NCBI GenBank assembly: GCA_023432225.1
Contig: JAEYUW010000045.1
Coordinates: 62,001-126,000, forward strand
Length of the DNA stretch: 64,000 bases
Direction of reading: 5' to 3'
Origin: Verrucomicrobiota bacterium
Lineage (GTDB): Bacteria > Verrucomicrobiota > Verrucomicrobiia > Opitutales > Opitutaceae
Shown: positions 1-9,202 of the stretch, one piece after another
How the letters are laid out: each line of letters begins with the position of its first letter
Position numbering within the stretch: position 1 is the first letter of the stretch
Position numbers and translations under genes: made by a program
Notes under the pieces: model-generated
Told to the model about the DNA's origin: nothing
The model's database searches: none
What the model saw: only the letters and a program-made list of their open reading frames with translations

Positions 1-880
1 CGTGGGTTGGCGCATGGCGTTTCTCATCACCGGCGCACTTGGCCTGCTCTGGCTGATCCCGTGGATGTTGTTCTACCGCCAGCCGCGAGAATGCCGCTAC
101 GCGGGCGAGGCCGAACAGAAAATGCTGGAGGAGGCGAACGCGGAGGAGAATCGCGCGCACGGCGCCGCGGCGGACACGGTGTGGACCTGGAAACAGGTGT
201 TCACCAGCAAGGTCGTGTGGCTGCTCCTGCTCGGACGGCTGATCACGGATCCGGTGTGGTATTTTTATCAATTCTGGTTTCCCAAATATCTCCACACGGA
301 GCGCGGGCTCGACCAGAGCCAGCTGACGATCACGTGGATTGTCTACGCGGCGGCGGGCGTCGGCAGTCTCATGGGCGGCTGGTTGTCCGGCCTGCTCGTG
401 AAGCGCCGGATCGTGCCGGCGATGAGCCGGTTGTGGGTGATGCTCGGTTGCGCGTGCCTGTTGCCGATCTCGCCGCTCATCGCCCAGGCCAGCGGGATGA
501 ACGCCGCGATGACGTTCACCGTGATCACGGTCTTCGCCTCGCTCGCGTGGCTGATCAACATCAGCTCGCTCGTCGTCGACGTGGTGCCCAAGGCCTGTCT
601 CGGCACCGTCTTCAGCGTCGTCGCGGCCGGCAGCACCGTGGGCGGCATCCTGATGAACACGCTCGTGGCGGCCATGGTCTCGACCGGGCCGTTGGGCAAG
701 CCGGCCGGTTTTCTCGACCAGTCGGTGCACGCGATCCTCGGCCCGGTCCTCGATGCGGTGCACGGCGCCGGCTACGGCCAGTGGTTTTGGATCATGGCGT
801 GCCTGCACCCGCTGGCGTGGGCGCTCCTGTATTTCGGCGGTGTTCATCGGACATCCCCGACGCCCGCGCGAGCAGCGTAG
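1..880 (+). CDS. MFS transporter, hexuronate/ACS-type, C-terminal part (5' end outside window)
   Basis: The reading frame is open from base 2 and runs to a stop at 880, so this is the C-terminal ~290 residues of a major facilitator. It shows about seven hydrophobic segments. An early pair is followed by a charged loop rich in Glu/Ala, then by WYFYQFWFPKYL, a sequence typical of the anion:cation symporter branch (ExuT-like hexuronate and sugar-acid permeases). It probably imports sugar acids or small glycosides through the inner membrane. It is the only transporter in the window and lies 24 bases before the oxidoreductase gene, probably in one operon. The substrate is inferred from family resemblance only. 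Confidence 0.85.
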   Translation, partial: VGWRMAFLITGALGLLWLIPWMLFYRQPRECRYAGEAEQKMLEEANAEENRAHGAAADTVWTWKQVFTSKVVWLLLLGRLITDPVWYFYQFWFPKYLHTERGLDQSQLTITWIVYAAAGVGSLMGGWLSGLLVKRRIVPAMSRLWVMLGCACLLPISPLIAQASGMNAAMTFTVITVFASLAWLINISSLVVDVVPKACLGTVFSVVAAGSTVGGILMNTLVAAMVSTGPLGKPAGFLDQSVHAILGPVLDAVHGAGYGQWFWIMACLHPLAWALLYFGGVHRTSPTPARAA

Positions 881-904
881 TCGCGCCGACAATTTCACCC
901 TGGT

Positions 905-3196
905 ATGCAAATCGAATCTCCTGTCCCGCAAATCCGTGAGCTAAAGCGCGTGGCCCTGTCGGCCGACCTCGTCGTGGTCGGTGGCGGTCTGGGCGGCGTC
1001 TGTGCGGCGATCACCGCCGCTCGCGCGGGACTGAAGGTGATTCTGGTGCAGGACCGCCCCGTGCTGGGCGGCAACGCTTCGAGCGAGGTGCGTCTGTGGA
1101 TTCTCGGCGCCACGTCCCACATGGGAAACAACAACCGCTGGGCGCGCGAAGGCGGCGTGATCGACGAGATCCTCGTCGAAAACACCTACCGCAACCGCGA
1201 GGGCAATCCGTTCCTCGTCGACGCCATCCTCCTGGAAAAGGTCACGGCAGAGCCGAACATCACGCTCCTGCTCAACACCGCGGTGCACGAACTCACCAAG
1301 CTCGACGCCGACACCATCGGTGCCGTGCGGGCCTTTTGCGCGCAGAACTCCACGCTCTACGACCTGAGCGCACCGCTGTTCGTGGACGCCTCGGGCGACG
1401 GCATCGTGGGCTTCATGGCGGGCGCCGCCTTCCGCATGGGCGCGGAGTCGCGCGAGGAGTTCGGCGAGAAATTCGCCCCGACCAAGGAATACGGCGAGCT
1501 GCTCGGCCACTCGCTTTACTTCTATTCCAAGGACGCCGGCCGGCCGGTGAAGTTCACGCCCCCGAGCTACGCGTTGAAGGACATCACCAAGATCCCGCGC
1601 TACCGCTCGTTCAACGCGAAGGATTTCGGCTGCCGCCTCTGGTGGGTCGAATACGGCGGCCGGCTCGACACGGTGCACGACACCGAGAACATCAAGTGGG
1701 AACTCTGGCGCGTGATCTACGGCGTCTGGAACCACATCAAGAATTCCGGCCAGTTTCCCGAGGCGGAAAACCTCACGCTCGAGTGGGTCGGCACGATCCC
1801 CGGCAAGCGCGAGAGCCGCCGCTTCGAGGGCGATTACATCCTCCGCCAGCAGGACGTCGTCGAGCAGCGCGCGCACGTCGACGCCGTGGCATTCGGCGGC
1901 TGGTCGATCGATTTGCACCCCGCCGACGGAGTCTTCAGCGAGCGCCCCGGCTGCAACCAATGGCACGCGAAGGGCGTTTACCAAATTCCTTACCGCAGCC
2001 TCTACAGCCGCAACATCCGCAACCTTTTTCTCGGCGGCCGCTTGATCAGCGCGTCGCACGTGGCGTTCGGTTCGAGCCGCGTGATGGCTACCTGCGCCCA
2101 TGCCGGCCAGGCGATCGGCATGGCCGCGGCGCATTGCCGCCGGGCAGGGCTTCTCCCGCGGGCGCTTGGCGAGAGTTCTCGCATGGCCGAACTGCAGCGC
2201 GACCTGCTGCGCACCGGACATCACATTCCCGGACTCAAGCTGGACGACCCGCAGGACCTCGCGCCACGCGCCGCGATCGAGGCCACGAGCGAGCTGCGCC
2301 TCGAGCAACTCGCGCCCGATGGCCCCATGGTCAGCCTCGCCGACGCCTGGGCGATGATGCTGCCGGTCCGGGCGGGAACCACGCTCGAGCTGTCCGTCAT
2401 TGCGGATGCGGCGGCCGCCGCCGAGTTGCGGGTCGAACTCCGCGAGAGTTGCCGTCCGGACAACCACACGCCGAACGTGACGCTCGAAACCATCACCGTC
2501 GCGCTGGCGCCCGGCCAATCGCAGCGGGTGCAGCTGCCGTTCAAGCACGCCTTCCGCGACGAGCGCTATGCGTTCGTCTGCTTCTTCGGCACGAAGGACG
2601 TCAGCCTCCGGGCCAGTGAACAGCGGGTGAGCGGCCTGCTTTCGCTCTGCCACACCGTGAATCTCGCCGTGGCGAAATCTCCCGTGCAGCGTCCGACGGA
2701 GGACATCGGCGTCGACACCTTCGAATTTTGGCAGCCCAAGCGCCGTCCGGCCGGTCACAATCTGGCGCTCTCGCTGGTGCAGCCGCTGAAATTTTTCAGT
2801 CCGCGCAACGTCGTCAACGGCGTCGCGCGGCCCACGACGCAGCCCAACGCCTGGGTCGCGGACCTCGCGGATGCGCAGCCCACGCTTACGTTGCAGTGGA
2901 AGACGCCGCAGGAGATCGCGCGCATCGAACTGATGTTCGACACCGACTACGATCATCCGATGGAATCCGTGCTGTGGGGCCATCCGGAGGATCGGATGCC
3001 CTTCTGCGTTTCCCGGTTCCGCGTGCGCGACGACAGCGGCCGCGAGATTTACTCCTGCGCGGAAAATCACCAGACGCGCGTGTCCATCGCTTTGCCCCAG
3101 CCCGTGCGCACCACCGCGCTGCGCATCGAGCTCGAGCGCCCCGCGCCGACGATCCCGGCGGCGCTGTTCGAGGTGCGTTGCTACGGGCCGGCTTGA
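905..3196 (+). CDS. FAD-dependent oxidoreductase with C-terminal discoidin-like domain
   Basis: A 763-residue protein without a signal peptide, so probably cytoplasmic. Residues ~18-50 form a dinucleotide-binding Rossmann motif (VVVGGGLGGVCAA), followed by GGNASSE, as in the FAD-dependent oxidoreductase family PF12831 found near carbohydrate genes. Residues ~600-763 look like a beta-sandwich related to F5/8 type C domains, with RNVVNG near its start and LRIELE near its end. The ATG at 905 gives the full FAD motif and follows the transporter by 24 bases. It may oxidise an imported sugar or sugar acid. The true substrate cannot be read from the sequence. Confidence 0.85.
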   Translation: MQIESPVPQIRELKRVALSADLVVVGGGLGGVCAAITAARAGLKVILVQDRPVLGGNASSEVRLWILGATSHMGNNNRWAREGGVIDEILVENTYRNREGNPFLVDAILLEKVTAEPNITLLLNTAVHELTKLDADTIGAVRAFCAQNSTLYDLSAPLFVDASGDGIVGFMAGAAFRMGAESREEFGEKFAPTKEYGELLGHSLYFYSKDAGRPVKFTPPSYALKDITKIPRYRSFNAKDFGCRLWWVEYGGRLDTVHDTENIKWELWRVIYGVWNHIKNSGQFPEAENLTLEWVGTIPGKRESRRFEGDYILRQQDVVEQRAHVDAVAFGGWSIDLHPADGVFSERPGCNQWHAKGVYQIPYRSLYSRNIRNLFLGGRLISASHVAFGSSRVMATCAHAGQAIGMAAAHCRRAGLLPRALGESSRMAELQRDLLRTGHHIPGLKLDDPQDLAPRAAIEATSELRLEQLAPDGPMVSLADAWAMMLPVRAGTTLELSVIADAAAAAELRVELRESCRPDNHTPNVTLETITVALAPGQSQRVQLPFKHAFRDERYAFVCFFGTKDVSLRASEQRVSGLLSLCHTVNLAVAKSPVQRPTEDIGVDTFEFWQPKRRPAGHNLALSLVQPLKFFSPRNVVNGVARPTTQPNAWVADLADAQPTLTLQWKTPQEIARIELMFDTDYDHPMESVLWGHPEDRMPFCVSRFRVRDDSGREIYSCAENHQTRVSIALPQPVRTTALRIELERPAPTIPAALFEVRCYGPA

Positions 3197-3272
3197 GTGA
3201 GTTTCCTTTCCCGTCGCCCGGAAGTTTTGTTCCTCGTTCCTGCTCCGCGCGCGGGACATTTCCTCTGTTGCC

Positions 3273-5879
3273 ATGCTTGTTTGCCATCGCCGGACCTCGC
3301 CTCTGTTCCTGTTCTTCGCCCTGCTCGGCCCGCTTGCTCATGCCGCGGCTGAGCAGCCGGCGCTTGAGAGCGGCGCCGTGCGCCTGACTTGGGCGGAGTC
3401 GCCCGACGGCTGGCAGCTCCAGGAAGTTTTCGTGCGCGGCGCGGATGGAACGGCGCGCTCCGCCGGGCGTCCGTCCGGGCGCTACACGATTCTCTACAGT
3501 GCCGCGGCGCCGGAAACCGAGCCGCTCAAGTTCGCGTTGCCGGGCCGCACGGACCCGTTCATCGAGCCGACTTACATCTACAACACGCGCAAGTGGGCTG
3601 AGGCCACTGCGCCGGTCGCGCTGAATCTAGCCGGAGAAGCGCACGCGTTTTTCCCGCGCGTGGCCGAGCGGACCGAACCGACGACGTGGACCTTCAGCGA
3701 AGAAACCGCCGTCGCGGACGTCCGGGCCGCGTGGCGCATCGATCCGCTTTTTCCCGGCGACATTGCGGTCACGCTGACGCTGACGGCCAGACGCGCAGGC
3801 TATTTTTCGCTCGCGACTCCGACGCTTGTGACAACGGAGCGCGCCGACCTGCAATGGGCGGTCGTGCCCGGCTATTTTCAGGGCAACGAAATCAATCCCA
3901 ACCTGCCGCTGGCGCTCGTCTACGGACACGGCTTGCCCGATCGCCCGGTGCTCACGCGCGAGCGCGCGACATCCACGCTGGCGTCGATCATGACTCACCG
4001 CTCGGGTGTGACGACGGCCGTCGCCGCGGAGCCGGGCACGGCCGCGGATCCTTGGGCGAACGATCGAGACACTCGCGTCACGACGTGGCGGCTCGGACTT
4101 TCGCACATGAACCGCGCTGCCGAACTCGCGCCGACGCTCTACCACCCGGTGCTGGGCGAGGAGGGTTCGAAACTGGCGGTCGGCGAACAGCGCACGTTCC
4201 GTTTTCGCTACGTCTTGCGGCCGGGCGATTGGTTCTCGGCGCTCAAGCACGTCGCGTCCGACGTCTATCGCGTGCCGGAATTTCTCGCCTTGAAACGCCC
4301 GACGCGCTCGCTCTCGGATCGAGTGCAGGCGCTGCATCGCTACGTCACGGACGATCAGACGTCGCTGTGGCGACGCGAGGAGTTCGCCGGCCAACAGATC
4401 GGCGCGCAGGCTTATCTCGGCGGCATTGTCGGCTCCGACAAGGACGGGATGAAAAACTCCGACTACGGCGCGATGTGGATGCTCGCCCGGCTCACCGACG
4501 ATCCGCGGCTGGTGCGCGATCGACTGCCGTTCGCGAGGAATTTCAAGCTCGCCCAGCAACAGCGCGCCCCGGGATTTTTTCAGGGCGCGGCACTCGGTCA
4601 GTATTATCTTTCGAAGAGCCGCCGGTTCACGGAAGAGTGGGGTGACTATGTCGAGCCGGTGGCGCTGACGTATTACGTGCTCCTCGATCTCGGCAACATC
4701 CTGCTCTTCGAGCCGCGCGATGCCGAACTGCGCGAGCGGTTGCGTCTCGCCGCCGACCGCCTGCTGGAATGGCAGCACCCGGACGGACATTGGGAAGTCG
4801 CCTACGATCACGGCACGCACCAGCCGCTCTTCACGGAGACGCCCGACTATCGTCCGACTTTCTACGGTCTGCTGGTCGCCTACCGCGTGCTGGGCGACGG
4901 AAAATATCTCGCCGCCGCCCGCCGCGGAGCGGATTGGCTGATCGCGCAGGGCGTCGCGCGCGGCCGGTTTCTCGGCGTCTGCGGCGACAACCGTTTCGCG
5001 CCGGATTTCGCCACCGCACAGATTTCGCAGGCGCTGCTCGATCTGCACGCCGTCACGGGCGACGTCGTCTACCGCGATGCGGCGATAGCGACGGCGCGTT
5101 TCTACGTCACATCGATCTTCACGCATCCACGAGCGACGACGGAAGCGAAGCACGTGCGCGGCACGCCGCGCATCGACTGGGAAATCAACCAGACGGGGCT
5201 CGGTTTCGAGCACGGCGGCGCCATCGGCACCGCGGGCGGCGGAGGTCCGATCCTGCTGGCGACGCACGCGGGCTGGTTCATCCGCATGCACGCGCTGACC
5301 GGGGAAACGCTGTTTCGCGATCTGGCGCGGGCGGCGGCGTGGGCGCGCGAGGCTTTCGTGAATCGCGAGACGAGCGTCGCCTCGTATTACTGGGGCAGCA
5401 TGGATCGTGGCGCGGGGCCGTATCCGCATCACGCGTGGTGGCAGATCGGTTGGATCACCGATTATCTGGTTTCCGAAGCGGAGCTGCGCAGCGGCGGGCA
5501 AGTGAGTTTCCCCGCGGGCTTCATCACGCCGAAGGTCGGGCCGCATCGCTGCTACGGCTTCGCGGCCGGCAAAGTTTTCGGCGAAACCGCCCAACTCGCC
5601 TGGGCGCGCGTCGAGTGCGACCAGCCGGCGATCGACTACATCGTCGCCCGCGCCACCGACGCGCGACGGATCTTCGTCGTGCTGCTCAACGACTCCCTGC
5701 AAGCCACCGCCGCCCAGGTGACGCTCTCGCCCGCGGAACTCCTCGGCGGCGCGGCCCCGCGCTGGACGGGCGTGACGTTGACCGACAAAGCGGGCCGCAA
5801 CGCCATCGCGGAGCACGACCGCCCGGTCGCGGTGAAGCTGCCGGCGGCGGGCTGGTGCGTGTTGACGCTGGACTACTGA
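3273..5879 (+). CDS. Secreted toroid-family protein, paralog A (unrecognised family)
   Basis: An 868-residue protein with a signal peptide (residues 1-~26, ending AHAAAE). I do not recognise a named family. The N-terminal ~350 residues look beta-rich and include VLRPGDW in a context shared with the paralogs at 20080, 24496, 28186 and 53497 (LGG..S+L..G...TF...VLR.GDW). Residues ~370-720 are helix-rich with repeated A..T.YY/F.. and TGD..Y patterns typical of an alpha/alpha toroid, as in many polysaccharide lyases and glycosidases. A short beta domain closes the protein. It is the most divergent and shortest paralog and lacks the GDRPGKFY signature. It lies between the oxidoreductase (76-base gap) and the GH97 gene (11-base gap), so a glycan-cleaving role is likely but inferred. 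Confidence 0.85.
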   Translation: MLVCHRRTSPLFLFFALLGPLAHAAAEQPALESGAVRLTWAESPDGWQLQEVFVRGADGTARSAGRPSGRYTILYSAAAPETEPLKFALPGRTDPFIEPTYIYNTRKWAEATAPVALNLAGEAHAFFPRVAERTEPTTWTFSEETAVADVRAAWRIDPLFPGDIAVTLTLTARRAGYFSLATPTLVTTERADLQWAVVPGYFQGNEINPNLPLALVYGHGLPDRPVLTRERATSTLASIMTHRSGVTTAVAAEPGTAADPWANDRDTRVTTWRLGLSHMNRAAELAPTLYHPVLGEEGSKLAVGEQRTFRFRYVLRPGDWFSALKHVASDVYRVPEFLALKRPTRSLSDRVQALHRYVTDDQTSLWRREEFAGQQIGAQAYLGGIVGSDKDGMKNSDYGAMWMLARLTDDPRLVRDRLPFARNFKLAQQQRAPGFFQGAALGQYYLSKSRRFTEEWGDYVEPVALTYYVLLDLGNILLFEPRDAELRERLRLAADRLLEWQHPDGHWEVAYDHGTHQPLFTETPDYRPTFYGLLVAYRVLGDGKYLAAARRGADWLIAQGVARGRFLGVCGDNRFAPDFATAQISQALLDLHAVTGDVVYRDAAIATARFYVTSIFTHPRATTEAKHVRGTPRIDWEINQTGLGFEHGGAIGTAGGGGPILLATHAGWFIRMHALTGETLFRDLARAAAWAREAFVNRETSVASYYWGSMDRGAGPYPHHAWWQIGWITDYLVSEAELRSGGQVSFPAGFITPKVGPHRCYGFAAGKVFGETAQLAWARVECDQPAIDYIVARATDARRIFVVLLNDSLQATAAQVTLSPAELLGGAAPRWTGVTLTDKAGRNAIAEHDRPVAVKLPAAGWCVLTLDY

Positions 5880-5890
5880 GGCTGCCTTTC

Positions 5891-8800
5891 ATGCTGACAC
5901 TGTTCCGCAAGATCCTGCGCACCGTCGCGACCTCACTGTTGGTTGTCACGGCCGCGACGAAAGCCGTCGCGGATACGGTGGCGGTCACGAGTCCCGACGG
6001 TTCGCTCCGCGCGGAGATATCACGCGATGCGGCGGGTGCGCTGCGCTTCGCCGTCGTGCGGTCGGGGGAAACGTTGATCGCACCCTCGCGCATCGGTGTG
6101 ACTGTCGACGTCGTCGACCTCGGTGCGGCGGTGCGGCTGGGCGAACCACAGCGCGGCGCCTTGGACGAAACCTATCCGATGTTCGGTGGAAAATCGGTCG
6201 CACAAAATCGCGCCGCCATCGCGACGATTCCGGTGACGTCGTCGACCGGCGGTCCAACGTTTCGTCTCGAAGTGCGAGCTTACGACGATGGCGTCGCCTG
6301 GCGGGCGATCGTGCCGGGCACGTCGGAAGCGCGACGCCGCGTCACGGGCGAAGCGTCCAGCTGGCTCCTGCCCGAGCGCTGTCGCATTTGGTTCTTCGAG
6401 CGCAACAGCGATTGGAAATTGAAGAGCTACGCGGGCGAATGGAGGTCGGCGTCGGTGGAGAAACTGCCGACCGTCTCGTCGCAAGGCCCAGTCCAGGGCA
6501 CGCCGCTGGTGGTCGAATTCGCGGACGACGGCGGCTACGCGCTGCTGACGGAGGCGGCGCTAACGAACTACAGCGGCCTGCGGCTGCGCGCGTTGCCCGG
6601 GCGGCTCGTGCAGGCGGATTTCGGCGAGGGCGAGACCGGTTTCACGGTGCGCGGCGAGATCGTCACGCCGTGGCGCGTGACGATCGTGGCGCGGAATCTC
6701 GATGCGCTCGCGAACAGCACGCTCGTCGCGAATCTCTGCCCGCCGCCCGATGCACGGCTCTACGCCGACACGAGCTACATCAGGCCTGGTCGCGCCGTCT
6801 GGCGCTGGTGGAGCGCGAACACCGGCACGCCGGCGGAAGAGCGAGCGATGATCGATGCCGCGGCCGTGCTGGGTTTCGAATACACGCTGGTGGACGACGG
6901 ATGGAAAAACTGGCCGAACGCGTGGGCCGAGATCCGCGCACTCGTCCGCTACGGCCGCGAGCATGCGGTCGGAGTGTTCCTCTGGAAGGATTACAAGGAA
7001 CTCTCTTCTCCCGACGGTCAGTGGGCTGACCTGCGCCGGTTTCTCGACGAGACGGCGGCCGCCGGTGTCGTCGGCGTAAAGCTGGATTTCCTCAACGCAG
7101 AGACGAAGGATCGCGTCGACTTCACCACCGCGGCACTCCAATTCGCCGCCGAACGTCGGTTGATGGTGGTGTTTCATGGCGTCGCGAAGCCGACCGGCGA
7201 GACCCGCACGTTTCCGAACGAAATTACCCGGGAAGGCATCCGCGGTCTGGAGCTGAATCGGATGAAGGAAGGTCCGATTCCCGCGTCGCACAACGCCGCG
7301 TTGCCTTACACGCGCTTCGTCGCCGGCCCCGGCGACTACACGCCGCTGGGCTACTCGAGGCCCGGCGCCACAACGTGGGCGCACCAGCTTGCCACGTTGG
7401 TGCAGTTCACGTCGCCGTTGCAGGTGATCGCCGAGCATCCGGACAAGCTCCTGCGCGATCCGGCAACACAGCCGGCGCTCGACGTGCTGAAGGCGATACC
7501 GTCCACGTGGGACGAGACGCGCGTGCTGCCGCCCAGCCGGATCGGCGAGCTTTCCATCATCGCCCGACGCAAGGGTGACGACTGGTTTCTCGCGGTGCTG
7601 TCCGGCACGTGCGCGACGGCGCGGCAGGAAATCGACCTGGCTTTTCTCGGCGAGGGCGAATTCGCGGCGGTGGAGCTGACGAGTCCGGCGCGGACGAATT
7701 TCGTGCGACGCGAACTGGTCGCGATCACCGCGCGCGCCCCATGGAGCGCCACGCTGGCGGAGGGAGACGGTCTGGTGGTGTGGTTCAAAAAGCTCCCCGC
7801 TCGCCTGCCCGAGGCGCAGCCGCGTGGTGGGGTCGGCAATTTCGCAGCCAAGGCACGGGCCGGCCGCACCGTGAAGGTCGCGTATCTCGGCGGCAGCATC
7901 ACGGCGGCCAGCGGCTGGCGCGTGGGCACGCGTGCGTTCCTGCAACAGCGCTATCCGACGGCGAAGGTGGAGGAAATCTTCGCGGCGATCTCGGGCACAC
8001 CGTCGACTCTCGGTGTTGTGCGCCTGAAGATGCACGTGCTCGATCATCAGCCCGACCTGCTCTTCGTGGAGTTTGCCGTGAACGACGGGGCGCTCGATCC
8101 GGACCGCATCGAGCGCGCCTATGAGGGCATCGTGCGCCAGACGTGGGCGCAGTTCCCGCGCTGCGACATCGTTTTCGTCTACACGATCTCGCAAGGCATG
8201 GTCGCGGACTACCGCGCGGGTCGATTGAGTCGTTCCGCGCAGGCGATGGAGCGCGTCGCCGTGCACTACGGCATCCCGACGATCGCGTTCGGCTTCGAGG
8301 TCGTGAAGCGCATCGATCACGGCGAGTGGGTGTTCGTCGCCGACAAGCAGCTCGGCGCCAGGGACGCGGAGGGCCGGACGATCTTCACGCACGATGCCAC
8401 GCACCCCACCGAAGCCGGGCACGCGCTCTACACCGAAGTGATCGCGCGTCACTGGTCCGCGCTCGAGAATGCCGGCGCGCCTTCGATCGCGGCGCACACA
8501 CTCGGTCCCCCGCACCGCGCCGATCATTGGGCCCACGCGGGATTCCTGCCGCTGGGCGAACTTCCGCTCGACCGCGATTGGCAGGCACTGGCCGCCGCCG
8601 ACGAACGGCTCACGCGCCACGCCGGTCGAATCGCGCCCCGCACCTGGCGTTCGGTGCGGGCGGGAAACAGCTTCGAATGCGTCGTGAGCGGCACGGTCAT
8701 CGGCCTGCTCGGTTTCAAGAACGAGAACAGCAGTCACTTTCGCGTTACCATCGACGACCTGCCCGCGGTTGAGGGCAGTTTTCGCGACCAGCCGCTCGGG

Positions 8801-8959
8801 CCGCAGCACCGGCTGAAGTCCTGGTTCGACAAGCGCACTCATGCGCCCGGCCCGCACCGCGTCCGCGTGGAGCAGCTCTCCGGCGCCGAGAAGAACTGCG
8901 AGCTGCTCGTCTCGGGGATCCTGTATTCCGGCGAGACCTCCGCGCCAGCAAGCCGATAG
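5891..8959 (+). CDS. GH97 glycosidase fused to SGNH/GDSL esterase
   Basis: A 1,022-residue two-enzyme fusion. The ATG at 5891 follows the previous stop by 11 bases and gives a signal peptide ending near TKAVAD. The open frame extends far upstream, but only as a shadow of the preceding gene. Residues ~30-260 are the GH97 N-terminal beta-sandwich (TSPDGSLRAEI). The catalytic barrel follows, with WRWWS, GVKLDF (Asp ~399) and FPNEITREGIRG. An Asp at the clan-D-like KxD position suggests the retaining, alpha-galactosidase-type branch rather than the SusB-type inverting one. From residue ~660 an SGNH domain shows GGSIT (Ser ~669), VEFAVND and HDATHPTEAGH, and a beta-sandwich ends the protein. It probably removes an alpha-linked sugar and an acyl group from one glycan in the periplasm. 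Confidence 0.9.
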   Translation: MLTLFRKILRTVATSLLVVTAATKAVADTVAVTSPDGSLRAEISRDAAGALRFAVVRSGETLIAPSRIGVTVDVVDLGAAVRLGEPQRGALDETYPMFGGKSVAQNRAAIATIPVTSSTGGPTFRLEVRAYDDGVAWRAIVPGTSEARRRVTGEASSWLLPERCRIWFFERNSDWKLKSYAGEWRSASVEKLPTVSSQGPVQGTPLVVEFADDGGYALLTEAALTNYSGLRLRALPGRLVQADFGEGETGFTVRGEIVTPWRVTIVARNLDALANSTLVANLCPPPDARLYADTSYIRPGRAVWRWWSANTGTPAEERAMIDAAAVLGFEYTLVDDGWKNWPNAWAEIRALVRYGREHAVGVFLWKDYKELSSPDGQWADLRRFLDETAAAGVVGVKLDFLNAETKDRVDFTTAALQFAAERRLMVVFHGVAKPTGETRTFPNEITREGIRGLELNRMKEGPIPASHNAALPYTRFVAGPGDYTPLGYSRPGATTWAHQLATLVQFTSPLQVIAEHPDKLLRDPATQPALDVLKAIPSTWDETRVLPPSRIGELSIIARRKGDDWFLAVLSGTCATARQEIDLAFLGEGEFAAVELTSPARTNFVRRELVAITARAPWSATLAEGDGLVVWFKKLPARLPEAQPRGGVGNFAAKARAGRTVKVAYLGGSITAASGWRVGTRAFLQQRYPTAKVEEIFAAISGTPSTLGVVRLKMHVLDHQPDLLFVEFAVNDGALDPDRIERAYEGIVRQTWAQFPRCDIVFVYTISQGMVADYRAGRLSRSAQAMERVAVHYGIPTIAFGFEVVKRIDHGEWVFVADKQLGARDAEGRTIFTHDATHPTEAGHALYTEVIARHWSALENAGAPSIAAHTLGPPHRADHWAHAGFLPLGELPLDRDWQALAAADERLTRHAGRIAPRTWRSVRAGNSFECVVSGTVIGLLGFKNENSSHFRVTIDDLPAVEGSFRDQPLGPQHRLKSWFDKRTHAPGPHRVRVEQLSGAEKNCELLVSGILYSGETSAPASR

Positions 8960-8993
8960 GGTCTTGTTCGCGGTGATGCGACGCGCCGCGCAG

Positions 8994-9006
8994 GTTAACC
9001 ATTGAC
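8994..9006. promoter_or_regulatory. Palindromic operator candidate 1 (GTTAACCATTGAC)
   Basis: This 13-bp imperfect inverted repeat matches the pattern GTCAACSRTYGAC found at seven other intergenic sites in the window. It lies about 200 bases upstream of the GH95 start, in the 243-base gap after the GH97-SGNH gene. The rest of that gap holds no gene or clear hairpin. It is the most degenerate of the eight copies (T for C at position 3, A for G at position 8) and the farthest from its gene. Confidence 0.5.
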
Positions 9007-9202
9007 CACGTCCGAGTTTGCCGGGCGCTGACGCCGCACGTTGGGTGGTCGTGTCGGTCGGCAATCACCCCGCGATCGGGCGCCCGACGCTTCGCGTCTT
9101 GTTGCACCCCTTTTCAGCCCCAACTCCACTTTTGCGGCAGCGAGTCCAGCTTCCGCGGGCCGGGAGTTTTCTCTCCCCCGCGCGTGTTTCCATTCCGTCG
9201 CG

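Noticed and set aside
941..3274. Long minus-strand open frame (about 777 codons) opposite the FAD oxidoreductase
   Set aside because: It is a high-G+C shadow of a well-supported gene, Arg/His/Glu-rich with no recognisable domain and no start context.
4769..5890. N-terminal extension of the GH97-SGNH frame, upstream of 5891
   Set aside because: It reads out of frame through the toroid A gene and is Arg-rich shadow. The ATG at 5891 starts a proper signal peptide.
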